Below, one piece after another: positions 47,722-56,374 of a DNA stretch of 64,000 nucleotides. Location: contig NZ_PJAU01000032.1 of assembly GCF_002836255.1 (NCBI RefSeq), forward strand, positions 496,001 to 560,000. Reading direction: 5' to 3'. Below the pieces are notes generated by a model, which saw only the letters and a program-made list of their open reading frames with translations, made no database searches and was not told where the DNA came from. This DNA is from Colwellia sp. 75C3. GTDB taxonomy: Bacteria; Pseudomonadota; Gammaproteobacteria; Enterobacterales; Alteromonadaceae. Positions within the stretch are counted from its first letter, which is position 1. Every line of letters starts with the position of its first letter. The position numbers were made by a program, and so were the translations under genes.

Positions 47722-47968
47722 GGTAAATCTAAAGTAGATCCTTGTACTAAGTCTGTATTTTTTGGCTCTGAAAATGCCGAAGGATACCTTGGTGAAAGTA
47801 GTATTTATAAGCAAGGTGACTACGATGTAAGAACTCGGCAGTGTATAAAGATTTAAAGCAACATCAAAAATGGACTGTGTCACAGGTTTAGAACATCCTG
47901 CTAATATTTTAATAGATTGTATTTCGGAGTTTGTTGACCAAGCTAAGCAATTGACTCTGTACCCATGA
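47722..47968 (+). pseudogene. possible frameshifted gene remnant
   Basis: Three overlapping plus-strand frames read like one protein broken by frameshifts. They are GKSKVDPCTKSVFFGSENAE and GYLGESSIYKQGDYDVRTRQ in the first, VYKDLKQHQKWTVSQV in the second, and LEHPANILIDCISEFVDQAK in the third. Amino-acid composition is protein-like in each, and no start codon or ribosome-binding site is present. I do not recognise a family. Confidence 0.3.
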
Positions 47969-47997
47969 TAAAGATAACTTTCGCAGACATAAAAAAA

Positions 47998-48046
47998 ACA
48001 GCTAATAATTTACAGGCTTAAATAAAAGCCTTCAATTATTAGCTGT
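47998..48046 (-). terminator. orphan minus-strand terminator
   Basis: ACAGCTAATAATT and AATTATTAGCTGT pair perfectly over 13 bp, with an inner AGGCTT/AAGCCT stem. On the minus strand the hairpin is followed by eight Ts. No minus-strand gene lies upstream within 500 bp, so it may end a small RNA. Confidence 0.8.
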
Positions 48047-48550
48047 AAAACAACCAGTAAACAAAACCTGGTTACACACTAAAAAACAAATACAACAGAG
48101 AGACTTTACATTTTTGTAACAAATAAATACATTACAGAGCATTACACCGTAATGAATACAGCAATGAAACCAGTTATACCGTTGTATTTATAAGTTTTAT
48201 CAAAAAACTTGTTAGCTTTTAAGAGCTGCGTGTTTATCTTATTCTATTCTTATCGTTGACAAGCTAGTGTGTTTGTTAACATCACCACAGTGCAGTCATA
48301 GATGTTCAGCTTGGTTTCTAACAAATCTCAGACAGTTATTAATGCTTACCTAATAATGAAATATAACCAGCACTGAGTGACAATGTTGATTTCACAAAGT
48401 ACAAATACACGGTCGGATACTTGATAGGTTAATAGTGCATTCAAAGAAACTTAATGATCGAGAACACGAGATTGTAAACAACCAGTACACTATTTTAATT
48501 TGTCAGGTTATAATTAGCGCTTATCATTTTTTGAAAAGGTTTCCTCGGCA

Positions 48551-49108
48551 ATGGAAAAACGTTTTATTACCGCGCAAGAATTATTAGAAGATTCTTTTCG
48601 CGTAGCCGCTAAAGTATTTGAAGACGGCTTTCGCCCTCAGTTTATTGTGGGTATCTGGCGTGGTGGTGCACCTATTGGCATCGCTGTTCAAGAGTATTTC
48701 GACTTTAAAAAAGTAGAAACTGATCACATTGCTGTTCGTACGTCGTCTTACTACGGCATTAACCAGCAAAGTAAAGAAATTAAAGTTCATGGCTTACATT
48801 ACATTATTGAAAATGCTAACTCTGGTGATGGCTTATTAATTGTTGATGATGTTTTTGACTCCGGTCGAAGCATTCAAGCATTAATTAAGCAGTTAAAAGA
48901 GAACATGCGTAATAATATGCCTGAAGATGTTCGTGTTGCTTGTCCTTGGTATAAGCCTCAAAACTCAAAAGTTGATTTTGCACCTGACTACTTTGTTCAT
49001 ACTTCTGATGAATGGTTAGTATTCCCGCATGAATTATCGGGTTTAACACCTGATGAAATCATCAATGGCAAAAAAGATTTAGCAAACATTCAAGACTTAT
49101 TAGTTTAG
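48551..49108 (+). CDS. phosphoribosyltransferase (purine salvage type)
   Basis: The 185-aa protein is a type-I phosphoribosyltransferase with the PRPP-binding motif LLIVDDVFDSGRS (residues 95-107), the conserved FIVGIWRGGAPIG loop (31-43) and a RTSSYYG segment (63-69). It probably converts a purine base and PRPP to a nucleotide, perhaps as a hypoxanthine, guanine or xanthine enzyme. The base specificity cannot be told from the sequence. Single gene with its own terminator. Confidence 0.85.
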   Translation: MEKRFITAQELLEDSFRVAAKVFEDGFRPQFIVGIWRGGAPIGIAVQEYFDFKKVETDHIAVRTSSYYGINQQSKEIKVHGLHYIIENANSGDGLLIVDDVFDSGRSIQALIKQLKENMRNNMPEDVRVACPWYKPQNSKVDFAPDYFVHTSDEWLVFPHELSGLTPDEIINGKKDLANIQDLLV

Positions 49109-49139
49109 CGGTTTTACTTTACCTCTAAACAGTTATTTA

Positions 49140-49169
49140 AAGCATGTCATCTCGACATGCTTTTTTTTT
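49140..49169 (+). terminator. terminator after phosphoribosyltransferase gene
   Basis: AAGCATGTC and GACATGCTT form a compact hairpin followed by nine Ts, about 30 bp past the stop codon. Confidence 0.9.
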
Positions 49170-49365
49170 ACCTGATAATAAGGTTATTTTAAGACTCTGG
49201 GTTTATTTAGTTATTTATAACGTCATTGTCCTTTCATTCATCTACAACCTCGCGACCTTCCCTTTTAATAGCTAATCCACGGCAACTTACATCTATTGTG
49301 ATCTTCATATGAATAACTTTTTCACCGTTAAGTCGATTTAACATTAAGTTAAATATAATTAAAAC

Positions 49366-49379
49366 TTGATCTATATCAA
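49366..49379. promoter_or_regulatory. FNR-type binding site
   Basis: TTGATCTATATCAA is an exact match to the FNR/Crp-Fnr palindrome TTGAT-N4-ATCAA. It lies 46 bp before the chosen start of the GbsR-type gene and about 690 bp before cydA. Oxygen control of a cytochrome bd locus would fit, but the operator has not been tested. Confidence 0.75.
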
Positions 49380-49425
49380 TATAGGTTTAAACTTTCAGAA
49401 ATTACTGAAACATCAGAACACTCAT

Positions 49426-49971
49426 ATGATACTTACTACAAAAATAGAATCCTTCGTAATGCATTGCGGCGAAATGGGCAGTCGTTGGGGCTTTAATCGT
49501 ACTGTTGGTCAAATGTATGGCTTGCTGATTATTCATGAAGATGCATTAACTGCGATAGACATTTCTGAAGCTCTTAATATCTCTCGCGGTAATGTCAGCA
49601 TGGGCATTAAAGAACTACAGTCTTGGCGTTTAGTGCAGGTTCAGCATAAACCAAAAGACAGAAAAGAGTATTACTCGCCAGCGGGATCAATTTGGGAGAT
49701 GGCTACGCGCGTATTTGAAGAGCGCCGTAAACGCGAAGTAGATCCAACGCTCTCACTGTTACGCGATAATTTATTAGATGAACCCGCTAATCAAAAGGAA
49801 GTGTATGCGCAAGAGAAAATGCATGAAATTCATGACTTACTAGAGACAGGCACTCACTGGGCAAGTGAACTACAAAGCATGAGTCCAGACAAACTTAAGA
49901 CCCTAATGAAATTGGGTTCTGGGGTAAGTAAAGTTATCAATTTTAAAGATAAATTCATTAACAAAAACTAA
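49426..49971 (+). CDS. GbsR/MarR-type transcriptional regulator
   Basis: With the ATG at 49426 the product is 181 aa and begins MILTTKIESFVMHCGEMGSR. It has a winged helix-turn-helix (ISEALNISRGNVSMGIKELQSWRLVQ, about 45-70) followed by a wing (PKDRKEYYSPAG) and helices, as in the GbsR branch of MarR regulators. A longer frame begins at a TTG at 49366, inside the FNR-like box, so it is unlikely. It precedes cydAB by 94 bp and is probably its regulator. Confidence 0.85.
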   Translation: MILTTKIESFVMHCGEMGSRWGFNRTVGQMYGLLIIHEDALTAIDISEALNISRGNVSMGIKELQSWRLVQVQHKPKDRKEYYSPAGSIWEMATRVFEERRKREVDPTLSLLRDNLLDEPANQKEVYAQEKMHEIHDLLETGTHWASELQSMSPDKLKTLMKLGSGVSKVINFKDKFINKN

Positions 49972-50065
49972 GTTAACAATTCATTTTGTTTATAAATCAC
50001 TGAACATTTTCAATTTACAGCCAACCATTTAACCACCTCTAAGTAGTAGGCTAACGGAGTCCATT

Positions 50066-51439
50066 ATGTTTGAAACACTCATGCTGTCACGCATGCAGTT
50101 TGCAGCTAATATCAGTTTTCATATTCTTTTTCCTACAATAACCATAGCGCTAAGTTGGTTTTTGTTTTATTTCAAATTACGTTTTGTTCAAACTGGCGAG
50201 CCAGTTTGGATGCGCGCCTATCGATTTTGGGTCAAAATATTCGCGATAACTTTTGCCATTGGCGTGGTTACTGGCATTACCATGTCATTTCAGTTTGGCA
50301 CTAACTGGCCTAAGTTCATGGAAACTGTTGGTAATATTGCTGGCCCGTTATTAGGTTATGAAGTATTAACTGCATTTTTTCTTGAAGCTGGCTTTCTCGG
50401 TATTATGTTATTTGGTATGAATAGAGTTTCAGCAAGGGTACATACTTTAGCGACCCTTATTGTTGCCATTGGTACTACCTTGTCTGCCTTTTGGATTCTA
50501 GCGCTTAACTCTTGGATGCAAACCCCACAAGGTCATGAAATGCGCGATGGTGTTGCTTTTCCTGTTGATTGGTTAGCGATTATTTTTAACCCTTCATTCC
50601 CCTATCGTTTATCGCATATGGTTGTAGCATCAGGTTTAACCGCCGCATTTTTAATCGCTGGCATCAGTGCTTATAGATTACTAAAGGGCGATGATAAACA
50701 AGCACCTAAATTGACCTTAAAAATAGCCTTAACGGTAGCAATGGTTTTAGCGCCTCTGCAAATTTTTATTGGCGATATGCACGGGCTAAATACCCTTGAA
50801 CATCAGCCACAAAAGATTGCTGCAATGGAAGGTGTTTGGCATACAGAAAAAGGCGCTCCGCTATTACTTTTTGCCATTCCTGATGAGCAGAATAAAACTA
50901 ATCATTTTGAACTGGCTATCCCTAAGATGGCAAGTTTCATTTTAACTCATGATCTTGAAGGTGAAATTAAAGGCTTAAATGAATTTGAGGGTAATCATCC
51001 TCCAGTAGCACCATTGTTTTTCGCCTTTCGAATTATGGTAGGTGTTGGTATGTTAATGCTCATTATTTCTTGGCTGAGTCGAATACAGCTTTGGCGTAAT
51101 AAGCCTTTGCCAACATGGTTATTAAGAGTATTAGTTGCTATGTCTTTTTCAGGCTGGCTAGCAACGTTAGCTGGGTGGTATGTTACTGAAATTGGCAGGC
51201 AGCCTTGGCTAGTTACCGGTATTTTAACCGTTAAAGACGCTGCCACTGATATAGCTCCGGGTAATGTAGCTTTATCACTGTCTCTTTATCTTATTTTGTA
51301 TGTGGTGTTAATGACCGCTTATTTACATACGATATTTACTATGGCAAACCGTGCTGTTGAAATTGAAGAAATCACCGATGATGAAAAAGTTAAACCTGTG
51401 GTTCATTCAATGCCAATAAAGGAGAGTAATTATGTTTGA
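50066..51439 (+). CDS. cydA: cytochrome bd-type (CIO) ubiquinol oxidase subunit I
   Basis: CydA carries the three hemes of the bd oxidase that reduces oxygen to water with quinol electrons. The 457-aa protein has the heme ligand His19 (NISFHILFP), the GMHG-like loop DMHGLNTLEHQPQKIAAMEG near 237-256 and about nine membrane segments. The short Q-loop and this LEHQPxKIAAMEG motif are typical of the cyanide-insensitive branch rather than the long Escherichia coli type. CGGAG lies 7-8 bp before the ATG. It overlaps cydB by 8 bp. Confidence 0.93.
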   Translation: MFETLMLSRMQFAANISFHILFPTITIALSWFLFYFKLRFVQTGEPVWMRAYRFWVKIFAITFAIGVVTGITMSFQFGTNWPKFMETVGNIAGPLLGYEVLTAFFLEAGFLGIMLFGMNRVSARVHTLATLIVAIGTTLSAFWILALNSWMQTPQGHEMRDGVAFPVDWLAIIFNPSFPYRLSHMVVASGLTAAFLIAGISAYRLLKGDDKQAPKLTLKIALTVAMVLAPLQIFIGDMHGLNTLEHQPQKIAAMEGVWHTEKGAPLLLFAIPDEQNKTNHFELAIPKMASFILTHDLEGEIKGLNEFEGNHPPVAPLFFAFRIMVGVGMLMLIISWLSRIQLWRNKPLPTWLLRVLVAMSFSGWLATLAGWYVTEIGRQPWLVTGILTVKDAATDIAPGNVALSLSLYLILYVVLMTAYLHTIFTMANRAVEIEEITDDEKVKPVVHSMPIKESNYV

Positions 51440-52430
51440 AGCTGATTCACTGGCAGTAATTTTTGTTTCGCTAATGGGTTTTTCATTATTGTTATACGCC
51501 ATTTTAGATGGTTATGATTTAGGTGTGGGTATTTTACTCCCCCTAAAACAAAAAGATGATAGCGATACTATGATTGCCTCCATTGGCCCTTTTTGGGATG
51601 CCAATGAAACCTGGCTTGTCTTAGCGATTGGTTTACTGTTAATTGCTTTTCCAGCAGCGCATAGTCATATTTTTAAAGAGCTCTACTTACCGACTGCGGT
51701 ATTATTAATTAGCTTAGTATTACGTGGGGTAGCTTTTGATTTCAGAGCCAAAGCCGCATTTAGCCACAAACCCACTTGGAATAAAGTATTTAAAGTGGGT
51801 TCGTTACTCGCAGCAATGAGCCAAGGTTATATGTTAGGCATGTATGTGATGGGCTTTGAAGATACCTTAGCCGCTTATGCTTTTAGTCTTCTCAGTGCTT
51901 TTGGTGTAGCTGCTGCTTATGCATACATTGGTGCATGTTGGTTAATCATGAAAACCGAAGGGGCATTGCAAGTACAAGCTGTTAACTGGGCTAAAAAGAC
52001 CGGTCTTATTTGTTTTATTGGGGTTATAGCTGTTTCTGCGGTAAACCCCTTAATAAACCCTGATGTTTACGCTAAATGGTTTGCTTGGCCAACGACCTTA
52101 TATATATTACCTTTACCGGTATTATGCTTTGCCTTATTTGTTTATAGTCAAATTCAGTTGAAACAGTTGCCAGCCGTGGATGATAAAGGCTGTTGGCGAC
52201 CGTTTGTTGCTGCTGTGGTTATTTTTTCCTTGTGTTTATTTGGTTTAGCTTTTAGTTTCTTTCCCTATATTGTGCCAGGAAAATTAACTATTTGGGAATC
52301 AGCTGCTGCGCCTGAATCACTTAGCTTTATTCTATGGGGAGCAATAGTCGTTGTGCCTGTGATCATTAGTTACACCATTTTTTCCTATCGTGTATTTTGG
52401 GGCAAGGTACAAGAATTGAGATACAATTAA
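51432..52430 (+). CDS. cydB: cytochrome bd-type (CIO) ubiquinol oxidase subunit II
   Basis: CydB is the second membrane subunit of the oxidase. The 332-aa protein has about nine membrane segments and family motifs LDGYDLGVGILLPL (near 25-38), GPFWDANETWLVL (near 52-64) and FPAAHSHIFKELYLP near 73-87. It overlaps cydA by 8 bp. No cydX-like small gene follows. Confidence 0.93.
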   Translation: MFEADSLAVIFVSLMGFSLLLYAILDGYDLGVGILLPLKQKDDSDTMIASIGPFWDANETWLVLAIGLLLIAFPAAHSHIFKELYLPTAVLLISLVLRGVAFDFRAKAAFSHKPTWNKVFKVGSLLAAMSQGYMLGMYVMGFEDTLAAYAFSLLSAFGVAAAYAYIGACWLIMKTEGALQVQAVNWAKKTGLICFIGVIAVSAVNPLINPDVYAKWFAWPTTLYILPLPVLCFALFVYSQIQLKQLPAVDDKGCWRPFVAAVVIFSLCLFGLAFSFFPYIVPGKLTIWESAAAPESLSFILWGAIVVVPVIISYTIFSYRVFWGKVQELRYN

Positions 52431-52476
52431 CGGTTATGCTTATCCATCTATGTAAGTAACTTAATTAATAGATAAT

Positions 52477-52514
52477 AAAAAAGCACATTTAGTATTACTA
52501 AATGTGCTTTTTTG
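52477..52514. terminator. bidirectional terminator, cydB / FKBP gene
   Basis: AAAAAAGCACATTTAGTA and TACTAAATGTGCTTTTTT form an almost perfect palindrome with A and T tracts outside. It serves cydB (+) and the FKBP gene (-). Confidence 0.9.
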
Positions 52515-52580
52515 ATTATTGCTTACGGTGATCCGCATTGGGCTATAGTTTATGCCTTATGCTTAGACTTAGACTTAGAC

Positions 52581-53054
52581 TTAGTTTATCGCCAGCAATT
52601 CAACATCAAATATCAATAATGCACCTGGGCCTATTTTTCCTGCCGGTTTATTACCGTATCCTAAACTTGATGGAATATAAAAACGTGTTTTTTCTCCAAC
52701 TACCATTAGCTGAACACCTTCGGTCCAACCTTTGATAACTTGGTTCAAACCAAAGCTAATTGGCTCCCCTCGGTCTACTGAACTATCAAATACACTGCCA
52801 TCAAGTAAAGTGCCATGGTAATGCACTTTAACTTTCGAAGATCGATTTGGGTGATCACTACCTGTTCCCTGAGTAAGCACTTTATATTGTAAGCCTGAAG
52901 CTGTCTCTATAATGCCTTCCTCACTTTTATTAGCCGCTAAAAACTCATGACCTAATTTTATATTAAGTTGGGCTGCTTCTTTGTTGCCATTTTGTCGCAT
53001 CATGAAGAACACAAAAAGACCAATAACAATAGCTAATAATAAAAACTTACTCAT
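52581..53054 (-). CDS. FKBP-type peptidyl-prolyl isomerase, membrane-anchored
   Basis: The enzyme speeds cis-trans isomerisation of prolyl bonds. The 157-aa protein has an N-terminal membrane segment (about 3-18, LLLAIVIGLFVFFMM) without a clear cleavage site and an FKBP domain. Key residues are in VKVHYHGTLLDGSVFDSS (near 76-93), VIKGWTEGVQLMVVGEK and FYIPSSLGYGN. It likely acts on periplasmic proteins while anchored in the inner membrane. Four copies of a GACTTA repeat lie just past the stop codon (about 52565-52582). Confidence 0.9.
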   Translation of the reverse strand: MSKFLLLAIVIGLFVFFMMRQNGNKEAAQLNIKLGHEFLAANKSEEGIIETASGLQYKVLTQGTGSDHPNRSSKVKVHYHGTLLDGSVFDSSVDRGEPISFGLNQVIKGWTEGVQLMVVGEKTRFYIPSSLGYGNKPAGKIGPGALLIFDVELLAIN

Positions 53055-53302
53055 TTAATAATACTCTTATACAGTTGTTTAACTAAAAATTCATGCTACT
53101 TAATTTCTCATTAATTTACCAGTTCAAAGACCTTAATTTCCTTTATAAAAAAAGGCCAATTCATTCTATTTTTCGTCGGTTAGTTAGCAAAACACACCTA
53201 GATGCCACGATCATTTTGTTACTAGCGAAGGTTGCACATGAATTTACTGAGATGTTTCAGTTTCAACAGCATGAAAATAGGGGGGTGCCCACATCAGTAG
53301 AA

Positions 53303-55273
53303 CTAAAATTGATAAGCTAACGTTAAATATGCTGCTCTTGATGTTTCATGAGGATAACTATTAATAGAGTTTTCTGTTGTTTCAAATTGCTTCACGTAGA
53401 GCGCTTCATCAAGTAAATTATTTATATATAGCGACAGTGACAGTCCTTCATATTGCTGGTCAAAATTCCATAACATATTAAAACTGATATTATGATCCTC
53501 GCCAGCTTGTTCATTAACATCTGCACTTAAATCGAGAGCGTTGGTGGGATACTTCGAACTATAGTTATCAAACACACTCACTGAATAATTTTCAAACTTA
53601 TAACTCACTCCTAGTTTAAAAGTATGTTGTGGCATTTGCGTAATATCATCAATATTTGTTTGTGTCGCTAAAAACTGTGTTTGTTTGTTCTTTTGTATAC
53701 TGTAAGAGCTTTGTATGTCCCAGTTTTGATAGCGGTAACGCGCTTCAATTGCGCCGCCAATAAATTCACGCTGCTCGGTATTATAAAAGCTCCGTGGATA
53801 CATATTTTGACTGCTGGAAGCAATATTGATTAGTTGGTCTTGGGTACTTTTAAATGCCGAAACAGCAAGGTGATATTGGTTCTTACTGTAACTTATTTGG
53901 CTTTCAACGGTTTTAATGTGTTCTGGCGCGAGCAATTTATTACCTATCACCAAGCCATTAAAAATGTTTAAGCTGGTTTCAATAGCATTAGGCGCTCGAT
54001 AGCCCTCATTATAAAGTATCTTCGCTACCCACTGAGGGTTAAACTGATGAACAATACCCAACCTAGGTACCCAATGCGACTCTAGACCTGAAAATTTTAG
54101 CCACATAGCGCCAATGATTAAATTCGTATCATGGTAGCGATAATTATAGTGAGAGAACAGTGAATATAAATCAGATGAGAACTCATCTACTTGTATGCCG
54201 ACATTATTTGAGGTGCCCTTCGCATTAACAATCTGGTTTAAGTTAGCACCAATCAGTAACCGACTATTAGTAAACTGAAATTGATTCTCAAAATCTAAAT
54301 TCAATTCATTACTTTTTAAACTATAACTTTCATACCATATATTGCTAAGGCTAAACTTACTCTGTAAATTATCCGCATTATATAGTTGATAACCCATATC
54401 GATATATTGCACATCATCTTCAAATGTTTCATTCGTATCAAAAGGAGTTTTCAAACCATAATAGTTTCCTGCTAGCTTATTGCTATAACCACTAATACTA
54501 TTATCGCCCACTTGCAATTCAGCCCAAAAAGCCAAGTTATCATGCACTAAGTTATGCTCAATTGTTGTTAAGTCACTGTCTAGAAATTGTGAATCCCAAC
54601 CCTGTGATTTAAAATAATTGCCAGCCATATTCGCGGAAAAACCTTTATTCACAATACCGCCATTAAACTGCAATTGCATCGCTGAATTATCACCCACAGT
54701 GCCACTAATAAAATCTGCTGATTCATTGGCATCTTTAGTAATAATATTGACCACTGCACTATAGGCGTTAGCGCCATATAATACTGACGCACTGCCTTGA
54801 ATAAATTCTATTTGTTTAACTTGCTTAAGAGGAAAGCCATAGAGTAATAGCCTGCTTGCTGATGAGGAAAAGGCGCTAATACGAAAAGGTCGGCCATTTA
54901 TTAGAAACAATACATGATCGCCTGCTATTGAACGGTCTCCCCGAACAGATAGCACATCTCTAGGTGTGAGTGAGTCAGCATTCAATAAGGTACCTGGTAA
55001 TCGCTGCAATACATCAACTAAGTTTTTTGCACCATATAACGTTATCTCTTCGGCTGTAATCACCGTAATGATACCTTCTGAAGTTTTAGCCTCGGTATTT
55101 GATCTTGAAGTTGAAGTTACTTGAATTTTTAGTAACTGTTCTAACGACAAAGAAAACGGATCTATTTCTGTATCATTACTCAATACTTGGATATTAGCCT
55201 GTGCCACGAACAACGCACTGCCAGTACATAAAATGATGATAAAAATAATCCGGAATAGAAAGCTTAGCAGCAT
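53303..55273 (-). CDS. TonB-dependent outer-membrane receptor
   Basis: The 656-aa protein has a signal peptide (about 1-26) and a plug domain (about 45-165, with ITVITAEEITLYGAKNLVDV and LSVRGDRSIAGDHVLFLING). The 22-stranded barrel follows and ends with an aromatic Phe (TLAYQF). Such receptors import siderophores, cobalamin, heme or carbohydrates, using TonB energy. It is shorter than many siderophore receptors. No transport operon is adjacent and the substrate is unknown. The gene starts just after a perfect inverted repeat that could control translation. Confidence 0.9.
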   Translation of the reverse strand: MLLSFLFRIIFIIILCTGSALFVAQANIQVLSNDTEIDPFSLSLEQLLKIQVTSTSRSNTEAKTSEGIITVITAEEITLYGAKNLVDVLQRLPGTLLNADSLTPRDVLSVRGDRSIAGDHVLFLINGRPFRISAFSSSASRLLLYGFPLKQVKQIEFIQGSASVLYGANAYSAVVNIITKDANESADFISGTVGDNSAMQLQFNGGIVNKGFSANMAGNYFKSQGWDSQFLDSDLTTIEHNLVHDNLAFWAELQVGDNSISGYSNKLAGNYYGLKTPFDTNETFEDDVQYIDMGYQLYNADNLQSKFSLSNIWYESYSLKSNELNLDFENQFQFTNSRLLIGANLNQIVNAKGTSNNVGIQVDEFSSDLYSLFSHYNYRYHDTNLIIGAMWLKFSGLESHWVPRLGIVHQFNPQWVAKILYNEGYRAPNAIETSLNIFNGLVIGNKLLAPEHIKTVESQISYSKNQYHLAVSAFKSTQDQLINIASSSQNMYPRSFYNTEQREFIGGAIEARYRYQNWDIQSSYSIQKNKQTQFLATQTNIDDITQMPQHTFKLGVSYKFENYSVSVFDNYSSKYPTNALDLSADVNEQAGEDHNISFNMLWNFDQQYEGLSLSLYINNLLDEALYVKQFETTENSINSYPHETSRAAYLTLAYQF

Positions 55274-55278
55274 ATTTT

Positions 55279-55315
55279 TCTACGCTTAAAATACTAATAC
55301 TCTTTTAAGCGTAGA
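55279..55315 (-). promoter_or_regulatory. perfect 13-bp inverted repeat before the TonB receptor start
   Basis: TCTACGCTTAAAA and TTTTAAGCGTAGA are exact complements separated by 11 bases. The repeat ends 5 bp before the ATG, and I see no ribosome-binding site between it and the ATG. It may be an operator or an mRNA hairpin that blocks translation. Confidence 0.7.
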
Positions 55316-55740
55316 GAAGCAAATATCAAAAAACAACTAGAGCGCTGAAAGTTTACTTCACAAATTTATATTAGTTTTCACATCAAGTATTTAACAATGT
55401 CTCGAAAATTGGTGTGTTGTATTGTAGACAGGGTAAGTCTTGTATACTTTTCAAGCAATCACTTGACTCTTGCGCCGCAAGTTTTAAAGTATATTATCCG
55501 TAGCGGCTGTTTATTTTATCAGGCATGCATCAATGCAAGGTTTGCTTGCTCTGGTAAAAAAAAATGGCTTGCCGAAAGGCACTACTTTGTATTTCTATAG
55601 CAGTAACTTCACAAGGATAAAAGCACCCCGAACTATAAATATCATCAAGGTTCGCTTGGTCATAACGCTAAACTCTTTACCCATAGAACTAGGCAATTTT
55701 TTCGTTAATTGATAGGCGGTATTAACGCCCGCTCAGTTAA
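55316..55740. other. intergenic region upstream of the TonB receptor
   Basis: These roughly 425 bp should hold the leftward promoter of the TonB receptor. A 67-codon open frame on the plus strand (55397-55600) has no ribosome-binding site and no recognisable features. Nothing else was identified before the MAM remnant. Confidence 0.5.
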
Positions 55741-56202
55741 TTTAATGGTTGGACCAACAGTAGCGATGCCAATCATGTTTGGGAGAGTGAAGCGGGCACA
55801 CCCCCTTCAAGCAGTACCGGCCCGAGTGAAGGCGCGTTAACTACAGGGCTATATGGTTATGTTGAAACTTCAAGTAACTATGCCTATAACGTCGGTGATA
55901 CAGCTTCTCTCGACAGTCCCGTTATTAGTGGAAGTCAACGTAGCTTGAGCTTTTATTCCCATATGTATGGCGTTGAAATTGGCAGCTTAAGTGTTGATGT
56001 ATTTCATCAAGGTAGCTGGAAACTTGATCATTTATTATTGGATGGTCAACAACACTCGAGCTCAAGTGATGCTTTTACCCAGCATAACATAGACCTATCT
56101 CAATTCTATGGTGATATCATTATCCGCTTTAGAACAGTCGCTGCTGGTGACTGGAAAGGAGACATTGCTATTGACGATATTGTTGTTACAGGCCCCCGCT
56201 AG
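55741..56202 (+). pseudogene. C-terminal remnant of a MAM-domain protein
   Basis: The frame is open from a TAA at 55738-55740 to the TAG at 56200-56202 and encodes a recognisable MAM (meprin/A5/mu) domain: GWTNSSDANHVWESEAGTPP, STGPSEG, LSFYSHMYG, DLSQFYGDIIIRFRTVAAG, DWKGDIAIDDIVV. There is no signal peptide or suitable start; the only sizable internal start, ATG 55945, would cut the domain. The N-terminal part of the original secreted protein, perhaps a protease, has been lost. Confidence 0.6.
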
Positions 56203-56374
56203 ACCCGTTATCTTTGCCCGCGGTAAGCAACAGCACACCTTTTTCATTTATCTATCTTGAAATAAAAACAATATAAAAGTGATAAATAGCGACGATTAAT
56301 TGTGCTATTTATCGCTTTTCTCTATTTGTACTACTCAAACAGCATAACACTGGCGACTTGAACTAAGCCTAAAA

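Larger units (their letters stand above)
47512..48550. other. long intergenic region with remnant and orphan terminator
   Basis: These 1,039 bp carry a possible decayed gene (47722-47968, plus strand) and a strong minus-strand terminator hairpin (47998-48046). The remaining DNA (48047-48550) is AT-rich. It should contain the promoter for the phosphoribosyltransferase gene and possibly a small RNA on the minus strand. Confidence 0.55.

Noticed and set aside
47629..47883. 84-codon open frame, minus strand
   Set aside because: It starts at a GTG without a ribosome-binding site, has no family features, and lies opposite the possible decayed gene on the plus strand.
43130..48550. Attachment-site duplication of the ssrA 3' end
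   Set aside because: I looked for a second GGTTCGATTCCCCCCCGC-like or CGCTCCACCA sequence in the island and saw none, and no integrase gene is present.
53093..53320. 75-codon open frame between the FKBP and TonB receptor genes
   Set aside because: It overlaps the end of the receptor gene on the other strand and shows no domain or start signal.
55397..55600. 67-codon open frame upstream of the TonB receptor
   Set aside because: There is no ribosome-binding site, codon use is poor, and no conserved domain is visible. It is likely chance.
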